Both the position numbers and the translations under genes were made by a program. From assembly GCF_043876835.1 (NCBI RefSeq), contig NZ_JBAWJZ010000002.1, positions 186,001-250,000 on the forward strand: 64,000 nucleotides of DNA. The letters run 5' to 3'. The notes beneath the pieces were generated by a model that was not told where the DNA came from, did no database searches, and saw only the letters and a list, made by a program, of their open reading frames with translations. Each line of letters begins with the position of its first letter. The stretch's first letter is position 1. Positions 25,999-34,602 of the stretch are shown here, in pieces. Source of the stretch: Yeosuana sp043876835. Its GTDB lineage: Bacteria; Bacteroidota; Bacteroidia; Flavobacteriales; Flavobacteriaceae.

Positions 25999-26020
25999 GC
26001 GACAAACATGTCGCTTTTTT
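25999..26020. terminator. Bidirectional terminator between the 65-aa gene and oxyR
   Basis: GCGACA (25999-26004), loop AACA, TGTCGC (26009-26014), flanked by A and T runs on both sides. It ends both convergent genes. Confidence 0.9.
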
Positions 26021-26958
26021 TATTTTGATTTTGGACTAATGATTTCGACATTTTGAAATGCAATGGCGCCTCTTATAATGCCAGAAATAGTGGCTTGTAA
26101 GGCTTCAATAATTTGCATTTTCAATTCGCTTTTATGATAAATGATGCTTACTTCTCTGGCAGGACTTGGATCATTAAAATAATGTAAATTGTCTTTTTCA
26201 TTATCTTTAATGTCTAAAGTATGTAAGTAAGGTAAAAGTGTCATTCCAAGACCTTCATTTGATAATTTTATTAGTGTTTCAATACTTCCGCTTTCTATTT
26301 GAAAACTATCTTCAGTATTATTTTTAAAAGCTTTGCAAAGGTTAATAACACCATCTCTAAAACAATGTCCATCTTCTAAAAGCAGCATATCGTTAATGTC
26401 TAAATCAGAAACTGCAATTTTTTTATTTTGATGTAACCTGTGACTTCTTGGAATATAACTTACAAATGGTTCATAATATAGCACTCGTTCTTTTATAGTA
26501 TCGAGCTCTAAAGGTGTTGCTACTATAGCTGCATCTAAATGTCCATCATTAATTCTGGTAATGATTTCATCAGTTGTAAGTTCTTCAATTTTAAGCTTTA
26601 CTTTAGGATGTTTTTTTATAAATGTTTTTAAAAACATAGGGAGCAATGTTGGCATTATTGTAGGGATTATACCTAGTTTAAATGCACCACCTATAAACCC
26701 TTTTTGTTGATCTACAATATCCTGTATTCTGTAAGATTCGTTTACAATATTTCTTGCCTGATTTACTATTTTTTTTCCAACATCGGTAAGTTCAATTGGT
26801 TTTTTGCTTCGGTCAAAAATTAAGATATCCAATTGGTCCTCTAATTTTTGAATTTGCATGCTAAGTGTAGGTTGGGTTACAAAACACTTCTCTGCGGCTT
26901 TTGTGAAATTTTGATGCTCAGCAACTGCTAAAACATAATATAATTGTGTGATTGTCAT
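26020..26958 (-). CDS. oxyR: Hydrogen peroxide-sensing LysR regulator OxyR
   Basis: The LysR-type protein is 312 residues from ATG 26958. The N-terminal helix-turn-helix (about 19-38) is standard. The redox pair falls at Cys199 and Cys208 in EDGHCFRDGVINLC, the same numbers as in E. coli OxyR. This supports this start over the TTG 9 bp upstream. Peroxide would form the disulfide and switch on targets. The divergent neighbour is dps, a classic OxyR target, and the 104-bp gap between them must hold both promoters. Confidence 0.95.
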   Translation of the reverse strand: MTITQLYYVLAVAEHQNFTKAAEKCFVTQPTLSMQIQKLEDQLDILIFDRSKKPIELTDVGKKIVNQARNIVNESYRIQDIVDQQKGFIGGAFKLGIIPTIMPTLLPMFLKTFIKKHPKVKLKIEELTTDEIITRINDGHLDAAIVATPLELDTIKERVLYYEPFVSYIPRSHRLHQNKKIAVSDLDINDMLLLEDGHCFRDGVINLCKAFKNNTEDSFQIESGSIETLIKLSNEGLGMTLLPYLHTLDIKDNEKDNLHYFNDPSPAREVSIIYHKSELKMQIIEALQATISGIIRGAIAFQNVEIISPKSK

Positions 26959-27030
26959 CGGTATCAATTTAGGCTATAAAATTATAAAAACTATCAATAA
27001 AACTTATCGTAAAGAGTGTTAATTATAAAT

Positions 27031-27038
27031 TAAATTTG
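27031..27038 (+). promoter_or_regulatory. -7 promoter box of dps
   Basis: TAAATTTG matches TAnnTTTG exactly, 24 bp before the dps ATG. No convincing OxyR half-site spacing was found upstream, though TATCAAT occurs at 26962 and 26992. Confidence 0.5.
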
Positions 27039-27062
27039 TAGTAAATAAAAAAATAGTACAAA

Positions 27063-27542
27063 ATGACACTAAATAGTTTAGGATTAGACCAAGAAAAAAC
27101 TCAAGATTTAGCTAAAGATTTAAATATATTATTAGCTAATTTTCAAACATATTATCAAAATTTAAGAGGCATTCACTGGAATATTAAAGGCAAACGTTTT
27201 TTTGATTTGCATGTTAAGTTTGAAGAATTATATACGGATGCTAATATGAAGGTTGATTTAATTGCAGAAAGAGTATTAACATTAGGAGCAACACCGCTTC
27301 ATACATTTAAAGATTATATTGAAAATGCTCAGGTTCCAATTGGTAAAAATATATCTCAAGACGAAAAAGCAGTAAATTTAGTAGTGGATTCTTTATCTGA
27401 ATTATTAAAAATTGAACGAGCAATCCTAAATAAATCTGGAGAGGCCAATGATGAGGGAACCAATTCTATGATGAGTGATTTTATAACAGAACAAGAAAAA
27501 ACCGTTTGGATGATGAAAGCTTGGTTGAATGAAACCATTTAA
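27063..27542 (+). CDS. dps: Dps family ferritin-like DNA protection protein
   Basis: This 159-residue protein has the Dps core NLRGIHWNIKGKRFFDLHVKFEELY, with the inter-subunit ferroxidase residues His, Asp and Glu. It oxidises iron with peroxide, stores it and shields DNA. The N-terminus is short, without a Lys-rich tail, so DNA binding may be weak. It is divergent from oxyR, consistent with peroxide induction. Confidence 0.94.
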   Translation: MTLNSLGLDQEKTQDLAKDLNILLANFQTYYQNLRGIHWNIKGKRFFDLHVKFEELYTDANMKVDLIAERVLTLGATPLHTFKDYIENAQVPIGKNISQDEKAVNLVVDSLSELLKIERAILNKSGEANDEGTNSMMSDFITEQEKTVWMMKAWLNETI

Positions 27543-27663
27543 ATAATAAGCATCATTTATTTTCTTAGGATTTAAAGTAATCTGAAGTATTAATCAAATT
27601 ATAAGATGAATCACTTTCATTAGTATAAGTGGTATATTTTATAATTTGATTATTTTTGGCATT

Positions 27664-28266
27664 ATGTTTTATATCATAGATATACTAGGGACCATAGCTT
27701 TTGCTATTTCAGGGGTTCTTATTGCCATTAATAAAAAAATGGATGTATTTGGCATCCTAATAATAGCCTTTGTTACAGCCGTTGGAGGCGGAACGTTACG
27801 AGACTTACTTATAGGGCAAACTCCCGTGAGCTGGATGCAAGATATAACTTATACATATGTTATATTGGCTTCATCAATTTTTGCAATTGTATTTAGAAGC
27901 AAAATAAACTATTTAAGAACATCTTTGTTTTTATTTGATACCATAGGAATTGGTTTGTATACTCTTGTAGGTATTGAAAAAGGATTGAGTGTTGGGCTTC
28001 ATCCTATAATTTGTATTGCTTTGGGAACCATTACGGCTTCTTTTGGAGGTGTGATCCGAGATATTTTATGTAATGAAATTCCAGTCATTTTCAGAAAGGA
28101 AATTTATGCCACTGCATGTATATTGGGAGGAATTTCTTATTTTTTGTTGAGAAAGCTTCCGATAGATGGTAATTTAATTTTTGCGATATCTGGAATTGTT
28201 GTAATCGTGGTCCGTTTATTGGCAGTAAAATTCAAAATAGGTTTGCCAACCATTTATAGAGATTAA
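27664..28266 (+). CDS. TRIC/UPF0126 (YicG-type) membrane channel protein
   Basis: The 200-residue protein has about seven helices in two similar halves: GTIAFAISGVLIA with GGGTLRDLL, and GTITASFGGVIRDIL. Bacterial TRIC proteins form trimeric cation channels. I use ATG 27664; an in-frame TTG lies 18 bp earlier. It overlaps the convergent cyclophilin gene by 4 bp. Confidence 0.87.
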   Translation: MFYIIDILGTIAFAISGVLIAINKKMDVFGILIIAFVTAVGGGTLRDLLIGQTPVSWMQDITYTYVILASSIFAIVFRSKINYLRTSLFLFDTIGIGLYTLVGIEKGLSVGLHPIICIALGTITASFGGVIRDILCNEIPVIFRKEIYATACILGGISYFLLRKLPIDGNLIFAISGIVVIVVRLLAVKFKIGLPTIYRD

Positions 28267-28973
28267 TTGATAATCTCAGCTTTTCTAATATAAATGTTAA
28301 CAAGAGGCCAGTCAGCATCATCAGTTTTAACGGCTGCTATTTTATCAACCACATCCATGCCGTCAATGACTTTTCCAAAAATGGTGTAATCACCATCTAA
28401 AAAATGAGAGCCACCTTGTTGCTGTACAATAAAAAACTCAAAAGGAGACGCTAATTTGTAAGGGTTGTCAATCTCTCCACTGGGCATGGAAATAACACCA
28501 CGTTCATGAGTAAAACCTCTTTTGGTATCGGTTGGCAATAAGTATCTGCCAATTTCGGCTCTTTTTCTAGCAGTTTTTTTATCGTCGCTGTTTCCACCCT
28601 GAATCATAAAATTATTAATTACCCTATAAAATTGGGTGTTATCAAAGTATCCTCTTTTAGTTAGATAAATAAAGTTGACTCTATGGAATTTAGTTTCTTC
28701 AAATAATAAGATATCAATGGTTCCAAAATCTGTTGTTAGTCTTACTTTGTTTTCTTTATGGTGTTTTTCATATTCCAAAAAGAATTCCATAGCATTCATA
28801 AGTCCATCTAATACAGGAAAATCTTTTTTGTCATAATCATCTTCAACTACTGCAATAGTATCTTTTTTTTCTACTTTGTTTTCTATAGTTTCTTGCTTTA
28901 CATTTTTTTTAGAATGCTTATCTTCACAATTTAAAAGCAAAAGGAAAAGACATAATAGATATACAATTCTCAT
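28263..28973 (-). CDS. Cyclophilin-type peptidyl-prolyl isomerase lipoprotein
   Basis: The 236-residue protein has a lipoprotein signal ending LLLLNC (Cys16), a Lys/Glu-rich spacer and a cyclophilin domain (about 78-235). The domain includes FYRVINNFMIQGG and QQQGGSHFLDGDYTIFGKV. It would assist folding of periplasmic or surface proteins. It ends on the opposite strand against the TRIC gene and starts 3 bp from the divergent Nudix gene, so both promoters lie inside coding sequence or in a very short gap. Confidence 0.92.
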   Translation of the reverse strand: MRIVYLLCLFLLLLNCEDKHSKKNVKQETIENKVEKKDTIAVVEDDYDKKDFPVLDGLMNAMEFFLEYEKHHKENKVRLTTDFGTIDILLFEETKFHRVNFIYLTKRGYFDNTQFYRVINNFMIQGGNSDDKKTARKRAEIGRYLLPTDTKRGFTHERGVISMPSGEIDNPYKLASPFEFFIVQQQGGSHFLDGDYTIFGKVIDGMDVVDKIAAVKTDDADWPLVNIYIRKAEIIN

Positions 28974-28976
28974 GAA

Positions 28977-29618
28977 ATGGATTTTGATAAATTTTTATTA
29001 AGAATTTCAAAAATAAAAAATATACCGCTACCAGCCGAAAGTTCTCAGTTTAAAATGGCACCACCATTTCGTGTGGAGCTTTTAAAAAAGCATAAAGAAC
29101 AGATGCAATATGCTAAGAAAGCTGGTGTTTTGGCACTTTTTTATCCAGATGTGAGTCAGCAAACAAACTTGGTTTTAATTCTTAGAAAAACATATAATGG
29201 CGTGCATTCTGCTCAAGTTGGATTTCCTGGTGGAAAACTTGAAGCGAGTGATAAATCACTTGAAGAAGCTGCATTAAGGGAAACTTTTGAAGAGATAGGT
29301 GTGCCAATTAATCATATTGAAGTTTTAAGTCAATTAACCCAAGTTTATATTCCGCCAAGTAATTTTTATGTACAGCCCTTTTTGGGGATTACAAGTGAGA
29401 TTCCAATGTTTGTTAAAGATGAAACTGAGGTTGAAGCTATTATTGAAGTACCTTTAAAACATTTTATTGATGATGCTGTGGTTGTTTCAAAAATGGTACC
29501 AACATCATATAAGGTTGAGATTGAAGTGCCTGCGTTTAAATTAAATGAACATATTGTTTGGGGAGCAACAGCCATGATTTTAAGCGAGATTAAAGACCTG
29601 CTAAAACAATTGATGTAA
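28977..29618 (+). CDS. Nudix hydrolase, CoA pyrophosphatase (NudL) type
   Basis: The 213-residue protein has a Nudix box beginning GGKLEASD and ending REtFEEIG (about 83-105), preceded by QVGFPGG. The order LVLILRKTYNGVHSAQVGFPGGK is typical of the NudL/CoA diphosphatase group that splits CoA to phosphopantetheine and 3',5'-ADP. The substrate is inferred from family only. It lies 49 bp before the acyltransferase gene. Confidence 0.88.
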   Translation: MDFDKFLLRISKIKNIPLPAESSQFKMAPPFRVELLKKHKEQMQYAKKAGVLALFYPDVSQQTNLVLILRKTYNGVHSAQVGFPGGKLEASDKSLEEAALRETFEEIGVPINHIEVLSQLTQVYIPPSNFYVQPFLGITSEIPMFVKDETEVEAIIEVPLKHFIDDAVVVSKMVPTSYKVEIEVPAFKLNEHIVWGATAMILSEIKDLLKQLM

Positions 29619-29667
29619 TTTATAGTTTTATTACATTTGTAAAATTAAACTAATAGAAGAGTGATGT

Positions 29668-30465
29668 ATGGCGTTGTTTAAACGAAATCCTTTTGGGCAT
29701 ATTCTCATAATAAAAAAATGGTTGATTAGAATTTTAGGAGCGATTACTCACAGTCGCTTTAGAGGTTTTAATGAACTGCAAATTGAAGGGTCAGAAGTTT
29801 TTAAAACTTTACCCGATACTAATGTGTTATTCATATCAAATCACCAAACATATTTTGCCGATGTTGTTGCTATGTTCCATGTATTTAATGCCAGTTTAAG
29901 CGGTAGGGTAGATTCAATAAAAAACGTTGGCTATTTATGGAATCCTAAGCTTAACATTTATTATGTGGCGGCAAAAGAAACCATGAAAGCAGGTTTGCTG
30001 CCAAAAATATTAGCATATGTGGGTTCAATAAGTATTGAGCGTACTTGGAGAGCTGAAGGAAAAGATGTGAATAGACAGGTTAAAATGAGCGATATATCTA
30101 ATATTGGTAAAGCTTTAGATGATGGCTGGGTAATTACATTTCCTCAAGGAACTACTACGCCTTTTAAGCCTATTAGAAAAGGAACAGCCCATATTATTAA
30201 GCGTTACAAACCTATTGTAATTCCAATTGTGATTGATGGATTTAGACGCTCATTTGATAAAAAAGGCTTGAGAATTAAGAAGAAAAATATTCTTCAGTCT
30301 ATGGAAATCAAGGCGCCTTTAGAAATTGATTATGAAAACGATACAACAGAGCAAATTGTTGAAAAAATAGAATTTGCCATTGAGCAGCATCCTTCGTTTT
30401 TAAAAGTTGTTTCTGAAAAAGAATTAGCTGCTTTAGAAGAGTTGAATAAATTACGTGAATGGTAG
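29668..30465 (+). CDS. 1-acyl-sn-glycerol-3-phosphate acyltransferase family protein
   Basis: This 265-residue PlsC-like protein acylates a lysophospholipid or related acceptor at the inner membrane. The motif SNHQTYFAD corresponds to NHxxxxD but has five residues between His and Asp, where the family norm is four. The second motif reads FPQGTT in place of FPEGT. The rest of the fold, including a central PIVIPIVIDGF strand, is intact. Activity is likely but the acceptor is uncertain. Confidence 0.85.
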   Translation: MALFKRNPFGHILIIKKWLIRILGAITHSRFRGFNELQIEGSEVFKTLPDTNVLFISNHQTYFADVVAMFHVFNASLSGRVDSIKNVGYLWNPKLNIYYVAAKETMKAGLLPKILAYVGSISIERTWRAEGKDVNRQVKMSDISNIGKALDDGWVITFPQGTTTPFKPIRKGTAHIIKRYKPIVIPIVIDGFRRSFDKKGLRIKKKNILQSMEIKAPLEIDYENDTTEQIVEKIEFAIEQHPSFLKVVSEKELAALEELNKLREW

Positions 30466-30483
30466 TACATTAAAATAAGGGAT

Positions 30484-30843
30484 ATGCTTACTCAAATACA
30501 TCCTAAACTTCCTATGCGTAATAAATTAATTACAAGAAAATTTTATATCGATAAATTAGGGTTTGAAGCATTTGGGAACGCAGATTATGATGGTTATCTA
30601 ATGGTGCAAAAAGACAATATCCAGATTCATTTTTTCGAGTTTAAAGAACTGAATCCATTAGAAAATTATGGACAAGTCTATATTAGAACGGATGCTATTG
30701 ACGAATTTTATAAGGAATTATTAAGAAACAAAACTGAGATACATCCAAATGGGCCATTGGAAAATAAACCATGGGGACAAAAAGAGTTCTCAATTCTAGA
30801 CCCAGATAATAATTTACTTACTTTTGGACAAAGTTTGTTTTAG
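30484..30843 (+). CDS. VOC-fold (bleomycin resistance/glyoxalase-like) protein
   Basis: This 119-residue single-domain vicinal-oxygen-chelate protein has the pattern FYIDKLGFEAFG near residue 20 and FSILDPDNNLLTFGQ at the end. It resembles the BLMA group that binds bleomycin-type drugs, though many members bind other small molecules. It starts 19 bp after the acyltransferase gene and may be co-transcribed. Confidence 0.85.
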   Translation: MLTQIHPKLPMRNKLITRKFYIDKLGFEAFGNADYDGYLMVQKDNIQIHFFEFKELNPLENYGQVYIRTDAIDEFYKELLRNKTEIHPNGPLENKPWGQKEFSILDPDNNLLTFGQSLF

Positions 30844-30896
30844 TTTTTGGTAACCTATTTTCAGTAATCTTCTCGTTTTAAAAATAGATAAATAAA

Positions 30897-30938
30897 AAGT
30901 CAATTCAAAAATCAGATCTTAATTTTTGTTTTTGACTT
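30897..30938 (+). terminator. Hairpin after the VOC gene
   Basis: AAGTCAA/TTGACTT (30897-30903, 30932-30938) and CAAAAAT/ATTTTTG (30906-30912, 30922-30928) form a two-part stem with a 9-nt loop. There is no clear T run, so terminator function is uncertain. Confidence 0.4.
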
Positions 30939-30957
30939 AAAACTCATAATACGTTAA

Positions 30958-30993
30958 ATAAAAAAAGAGATGACCCTTTCGGTTCACCTCTTT
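30958..30993 (-). terminator. Terminator of the ice-binding-type gene
   Basis: AAAGAGATGACC (30964-30975) pairs with GGTTCACCTCTTT (30981-30993) with one mismatch and one bulge. On the minus strand a T run follows (A run at 30958-30966). Confidence 0.75.
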
Positions 30994-31014
30994 AACTATT
31001 ATATTTTTTATAGT

Positions 31015-32085
31015 TTATTGTGGTTCTGTGACTGAACTTGCATCAAGAATAACGGCAGTTTGAGCAAGAGCCCTTCCATTCATGGTTGCACCAGTTTGAA
31101 ATGTAATTCCTGTCATTGAAAGTAAAATACCTTCAAAATGTGAAGTTGTTCCAAAAGTTGCTTCACCTGCTACCTGCCAGAAAACATTTTTAGCTTGAGC
31201 GCCTCCTTCTAAAGTCATATTAATTCCTGTACTCATGTTAAGGTTACCTGCAATTTGGAATATCCAAATATCATCTGCTGTACCCGAAATGGTGATTGAT
31301 GATGGTATAGTAACTGAATTGGTCCATTTATAAAGACCAGGTGTAAGTGTTTTTCCACCAATGTTTCCTGCTGCTAATTCAACAAAATCAGGAGAAGGGC
31401 GATCAGCTGCATCATTATATGCAGTAATCATATTTTCAACTGCTGTAGTCAAATTAATTGGAGTTGGATCTGCCATGTCAGCTGCATATGCTTTTCCTGT
31501 AACCTGTGCTGATGTTGCATATCCTGTGGCATTGGTCAATGCTAATCCAGTAATATACGAAGTTGCAGCAGGACTTAATCCTAAATCACCAGTAATAATT
31601 GAAGTTGAAGAATTGTTAATTGCTGTTTTCGCTAAAATCACATAATTAGCAGAAGCGCCAAGATTTACTGCACTAAGAATAGTTAATGTACCTCCAGTTG
31701 TGAAATTCCAAACCAGATCAGATGCAATAGATTGACCAGTTAAATCTTTTACATCTCTAGTGATAGTAGCTGTATAAATTTTACCTGCAGATAAATTATC
31801 TGTTGGTGTAAAGGTTGCCTTATCTCCAGAATAATTAACTGAACCAGAAACTTCATTTGTTCCCTGTTTTACCATAAAGCTGGAAGTTGTAATTGTTGAA
31901 GCATCCATAGGGTCGCTAAAAGTAGCTGTTATGACTGCATTACGAGAAACTCCCGCTGTGTTATTTGCTGGAAAGGTTTCATTAACAGTAGAAATGGGAG
32001 TATTGTTGTCATCATTTTTGTCACAACCAATAAATAAAATAGCTGAAACAACTGCTGTTATCGTTAAAAATTTTCTAATTCTCAT
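31015..32085 (-). CDS. Ice-binding-type (DUF3494) lipoprotein with Ig-like domain
   Basis: The 356-residue protein has a lipoprotein signal ending LFIGC (Cys20). Next is a bacterial Ig-like domain (about 35-130, with TFSDPMDASTIT and KIYTATIT). Then comes a DUF3494 beta-helix (about 140-355) with AILAKTAI-like start, TGDLGLSPAA and the closing GRALAQTAV. DUF3494 proteins include the ice-binding proteins of polar bacteria and algae. Ice binding or ice adhesion at the cell surface is plausible, but not all members bind ice. It is a single-gene unit with its own terminator and a rich upstream region. Confidence 0.88.
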   Translation of the reverse strand: MRIRKFLTITAVVSAILFIGCDKNDDNNTPISTVNETFPANNTAGVSRNAVITATFSDPMDASTITTSSFMVKQGTNEVSGSVNYSGDKATFTPTDNLSAGKIYTATITRDVKDLTGQSIASDLVWNFTTGGTLTILSAVNLGASANYVILAKTAINNSSTSIITGDLGLSPAATSYITGLALTNATGYATSAQVTGKAYAADMADPTPINLTTAVENMITAYNDAADRPSPDFVELAAGNIGGKTLTPGLYKWTNSVTIPSSITISGTADDIWIFQIAGNLNMSTGINMTLEGGAQAKNVFWQVAGEATFGTTSHFEGILLSMTGITFQTGATMNGRALAQTAVILDASSVTEPQ

Positions 32086-32105
32086 ATATATTTATATTAT
32101 TTATG

Positions 32106-32121
32106 TGTGAAATATATCACA
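32106..32121. promoter_or_regulatory. CRP-like palindrome upstream of the ice-binding-type gene
   Basis: TGTGAAATATATCACA is TGTGA-N6-TCACA, the exact E. coli CRP consensus. It is 21-36 bp upstream of the minus-strand gene and about 190 bp from topB. A position this close to the start suggests repression of the ice-binding-type gene, or activation of topB. No Crp protein of that type is in the window. Confidence 0.5.
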
Positions 32122-32150
32122 TTACAAAGGTAGGTTCTTCATTTGCCATA

Positions 32151-32183
32151 GAGTTATATGATATCTTCAAGGAGTTACATGAT
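32151..32183 (-). repeat. Two 12-bp direct repeats, 21 bp apart
   Basis: GAGTTATATGAT (32151-32162) and GAGTTACATGAT (32172-32183) are 11/12 identical and start 21 bp apart, two turns of the helix. They lie 66-98 bp upstream of the ice-binding-type gene start. The arrangement suits a regulator binding one face of DNA. Confidence 0.55.
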
Positions 32184-32310
32184 TTCCATAACTTAATTGA
32201 TAACCCAATTCTTGTCAATTAACTTAAACTCGTTAATAACTCCTAATAACTCCACTTCAAAAAAATTATCAAAATCCTTATTTTGCAACGTTATAAATCA
32301 AAAGAAATTA

Positions 32311-34602
32311 ATGAAAGTTTGTATTGCAGAAAAGCCTAGTGTTGCCCGTGAAATAGCTTCTGTTTTGGGCGCTAACACAAAGCACGATGGTTATTTTGAA
32401 GGCAATGGTTATGCGGTTACCTATACGTTCGGACATTTGTGCACACTTTTTGAACCCATTGATTATAAACCTTATTGGAAAAGTTGGGATTTAAATAATT
32501 TGCCCATGTTGCCAGATAAGTTTCAAACCAAAGTAGTTGCAAATTCTGGTATTCAAAAACAATTCAAAATTGTAAAAAGTCTATTTGATAAGGCTGAAGT
32601 TGTTATAAACTGTGGTGATGCTGGTCAGGAAGGAGAGCTTATTCAGCGTTGGGTAATGAATCAAGCTGATTATAAAGGTGAAGTAAAACGTTTGTGGATT
32701 TCTTCCTTAACCACAGAAGCCATTAAAGAAGGTTTTGAAAATTTAAAACCCTCAAAAAATTACGACAATTTATATCATGCTGGTTTTTCAAGAGCTATTG
32801 GAGACTGGCTTTTAGGTATGAATGCAACCAGACTGTATACTGTTAAGCATGGTGGTTATAAACAGGTGCTTTCAATAGGTCGCGTACAAACTCCAACATT
32901 GGCGATGGTTGTAAACCGATTTAAGGAGATTGAAAATTTTAAGCCGCAACCTTATTGGGAATTGCAAACTTTATATCGCGATACTTTGTTTAGTTATGAG
33001 GAAGGACGTTTTTTAAAGAAAGAAGATGGTGAAGTATTAGCAAATAAAGTAAAAGAAAGTGATTTTGAAATTGTTTCCATTGAAAAGAAAAAAGGAAATG
33101 AATATGCTCCAAAATTATTTGATTTAACAGGTTTGCAAGTGTATTGCAATACCAAATTTGGGTTTTCTGCAGAAGACACACTAAAAATAGCTCAGGTTTT
33201 ATACGAACAAAAAGTGGTTACCTATCCAAGAGTAGATACAACGTTTTTACCTAGTGATATTTATCCAAAAGTATCTGGGATTCTTCAAAAATTAACCAAT
33301 TATAAAGAATTAACACAATCCCTTTTAGGGAAGAAAATAAAAAAATCGCCAAAAGTCTTTAATGATAAAAAAGTGACTGATCATCATGCTATTATTCCAA
33401 CAGGGATTCAAATTAACCTGCAGTACAATCAGCAGCTGGTGTATGATAGTATTGTAAGGCGATTTATGGCTGTTTTTTATGATGATTGTTTGGTTTCAAA
33501 CACTACAGTTATAGGAAAAGCTGATAGTGTGGTATTTAAAACTACAGGAAAAGAAATATTAAAAAAAGGGTGGCGTGAAGTTTTTGAAACTGAAAAAACC
33601 AAAGAAAAGGAACCTGATATATTGCCAACTTTTGTTAAAGGAGAAAGAGGACCACACGAACCATCTTTTTTAGAAAAGGAAACAAAACCACCTAATCAGT
33701 TTACGGAAGCTTCATTGTTAAGGGCTATGGAAACAGCCGGGAAACAGGTTGAAGACGATGATTTGCGAGAACTCATGAAAGAAAATGGTATTGGTCGTCC
33801 CTCAACCAGAGCAAACATTATTGAAACCCTTTTTAAGCGAAAATATATCATTCGAAATAAAAAGCAAGTATTGCCAACACAAGCAGGTATTCAGTTGATT
33901 GATACCATTCAGAATGAGTTATTAAAATCTGCAGAGTTAACCGGTTTGTGGGAAAAGCAATTAAAAGATATTGAAAAAGGCATCTTTAGTGTTAATACAT
34001 TCATTGTTAACATGAAAAAAATGGTTGAAAATTTGGTGTATGAAGTGAGAAGTGAAACGAATCGAGCCAATATTTCATATACTGAAGTTTCCAAACAGAA
34101 AGAAGCTAAAGAATCGATAAAAAAGGAAAATGGTATTAAAGCTGAAACTTGTCCAAAATGTAAACAAGGACATCTTATAAAGGGAAAATCTGCTTACGGA
34201 TGTAGTTTATATAAAACAGGATGCGATTTTGTTTTGCCTTTTGAATTTAAAGGTAAAAAGATATCAGAAAACCAATATCTAAGATTGCTTCAAAAAGGTT
34301 CTACAGTTAATTTAAAAGGTTTTAAATCAGGTTCAGGCAGCATAGAAGGTTTGCTTAGGTTTGATGATGTTTTTAAGCTTGTATTAGAGCCTAAAAAGAA
34401 ATCAAAAAAAGACATTTCAGATACATTAAGTTGTCCTAAGTGTAAAACAGGAACTATTATTAAAGGAAAATCAGCTTATGGTTGCTCAAATTATAAAAAT
34501 GGTTGCGATTTCAGGGTATCTTTTGATGAGGTAAGATTGAAAATTAAAGGTAGACAGCCAACCAAAGAACTCGTATATAATATTCTTAATGAATCTTTCT
34601 AG
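32311..34602 (+). CDS. topB: DNA topoisomerase III
   Basis: This type IA topoisomerase is 763 residues from ATG 32311, which gives the normal start MKVCIAEKPSVAR. A longer frame from 32197 adds 38 residues unlike the family. The Toprim domain (CGDAGQEGEL) and the active-site Tyr in VVTYPRVDT (about residue 306) are present. Two C-terminal zinc-ribbon-like repeats (CPKCKQG to CSLYKTGC, and CPKCKTG to CSNYKNGC) are typical of Bacteroidetes TopB. Its stop is 14 bp inside the next gene. Confidence 0.94.
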   Translation: MKVCIAEKPSVAREIASVLGANTKHDGYFEGNGYAVTYTFGHLCTLFEPIDYKPYWKSWDLNNLPMLPDKFQTKVVANSGIQKQFKIVKSLFDKAEVVINCGDAGQEGELIQRWVMNQADYKGEVKRLWISSLTTEAIKEGFENLKPSKNYDNLYHAGFSRAIGDWLLGMNATRLYTVKHGGYKQVLSIGRVQTPTLAMVVNRFKEIENFKPQPYWELQTLYRDTLFSYEEGRFLKKEDGEVLANKVKESDFEIVSIEKKKGNEYAPKLFDLTGLQVYCNTKFGFSAEDTLKIAQVLYEQKVVTYPRVDTTFLPSDIYPKVSGILQKLTNYKELTQSLLGKKIKKSPKVFNDKKVTDHHAIIPTGIQINLQYNQQLVYDSIVRRFMAVFYDDCLVSNTTVIGKADSVVFKTTGKEILKKGWREVFETEKTKEKEPDILPTFVKGERGPHEPSFLEKETKPPNQFTEASLLRAMETAGKQVEDDDLRELMKENGIGRPSTRANIIETLFKRKYIIRNKKQVLPTQAGIQLIDTIQNELLKSAELTGLWEKQLKDIEKGIFSVNTFIVNMKKMVENLVYEVRSETNRANISYTEVSKQKEAKESIKKENGIKAETCPKCKQGHLIKGKSAYGCSLYKTGCDFVLPFEFKGKKISENQYLRLLQKGSTVNLKGFKSGSGSIEGLLRFDDVFKLVLEPKKKSKKDISDTLSCPKCKTGTIIKGKSAYGCSNYKNGCDFRVSFDEVRLKIKGRQPTKELVYNILNESF

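Noticed and set aside
26958..27062. OxyR binding site between oxyR and dps
   Set aside because: CTAT and TATCAAT copies are present but not at the spacing of known OxyR sites; in such AT-rich sequence this is not evidence.
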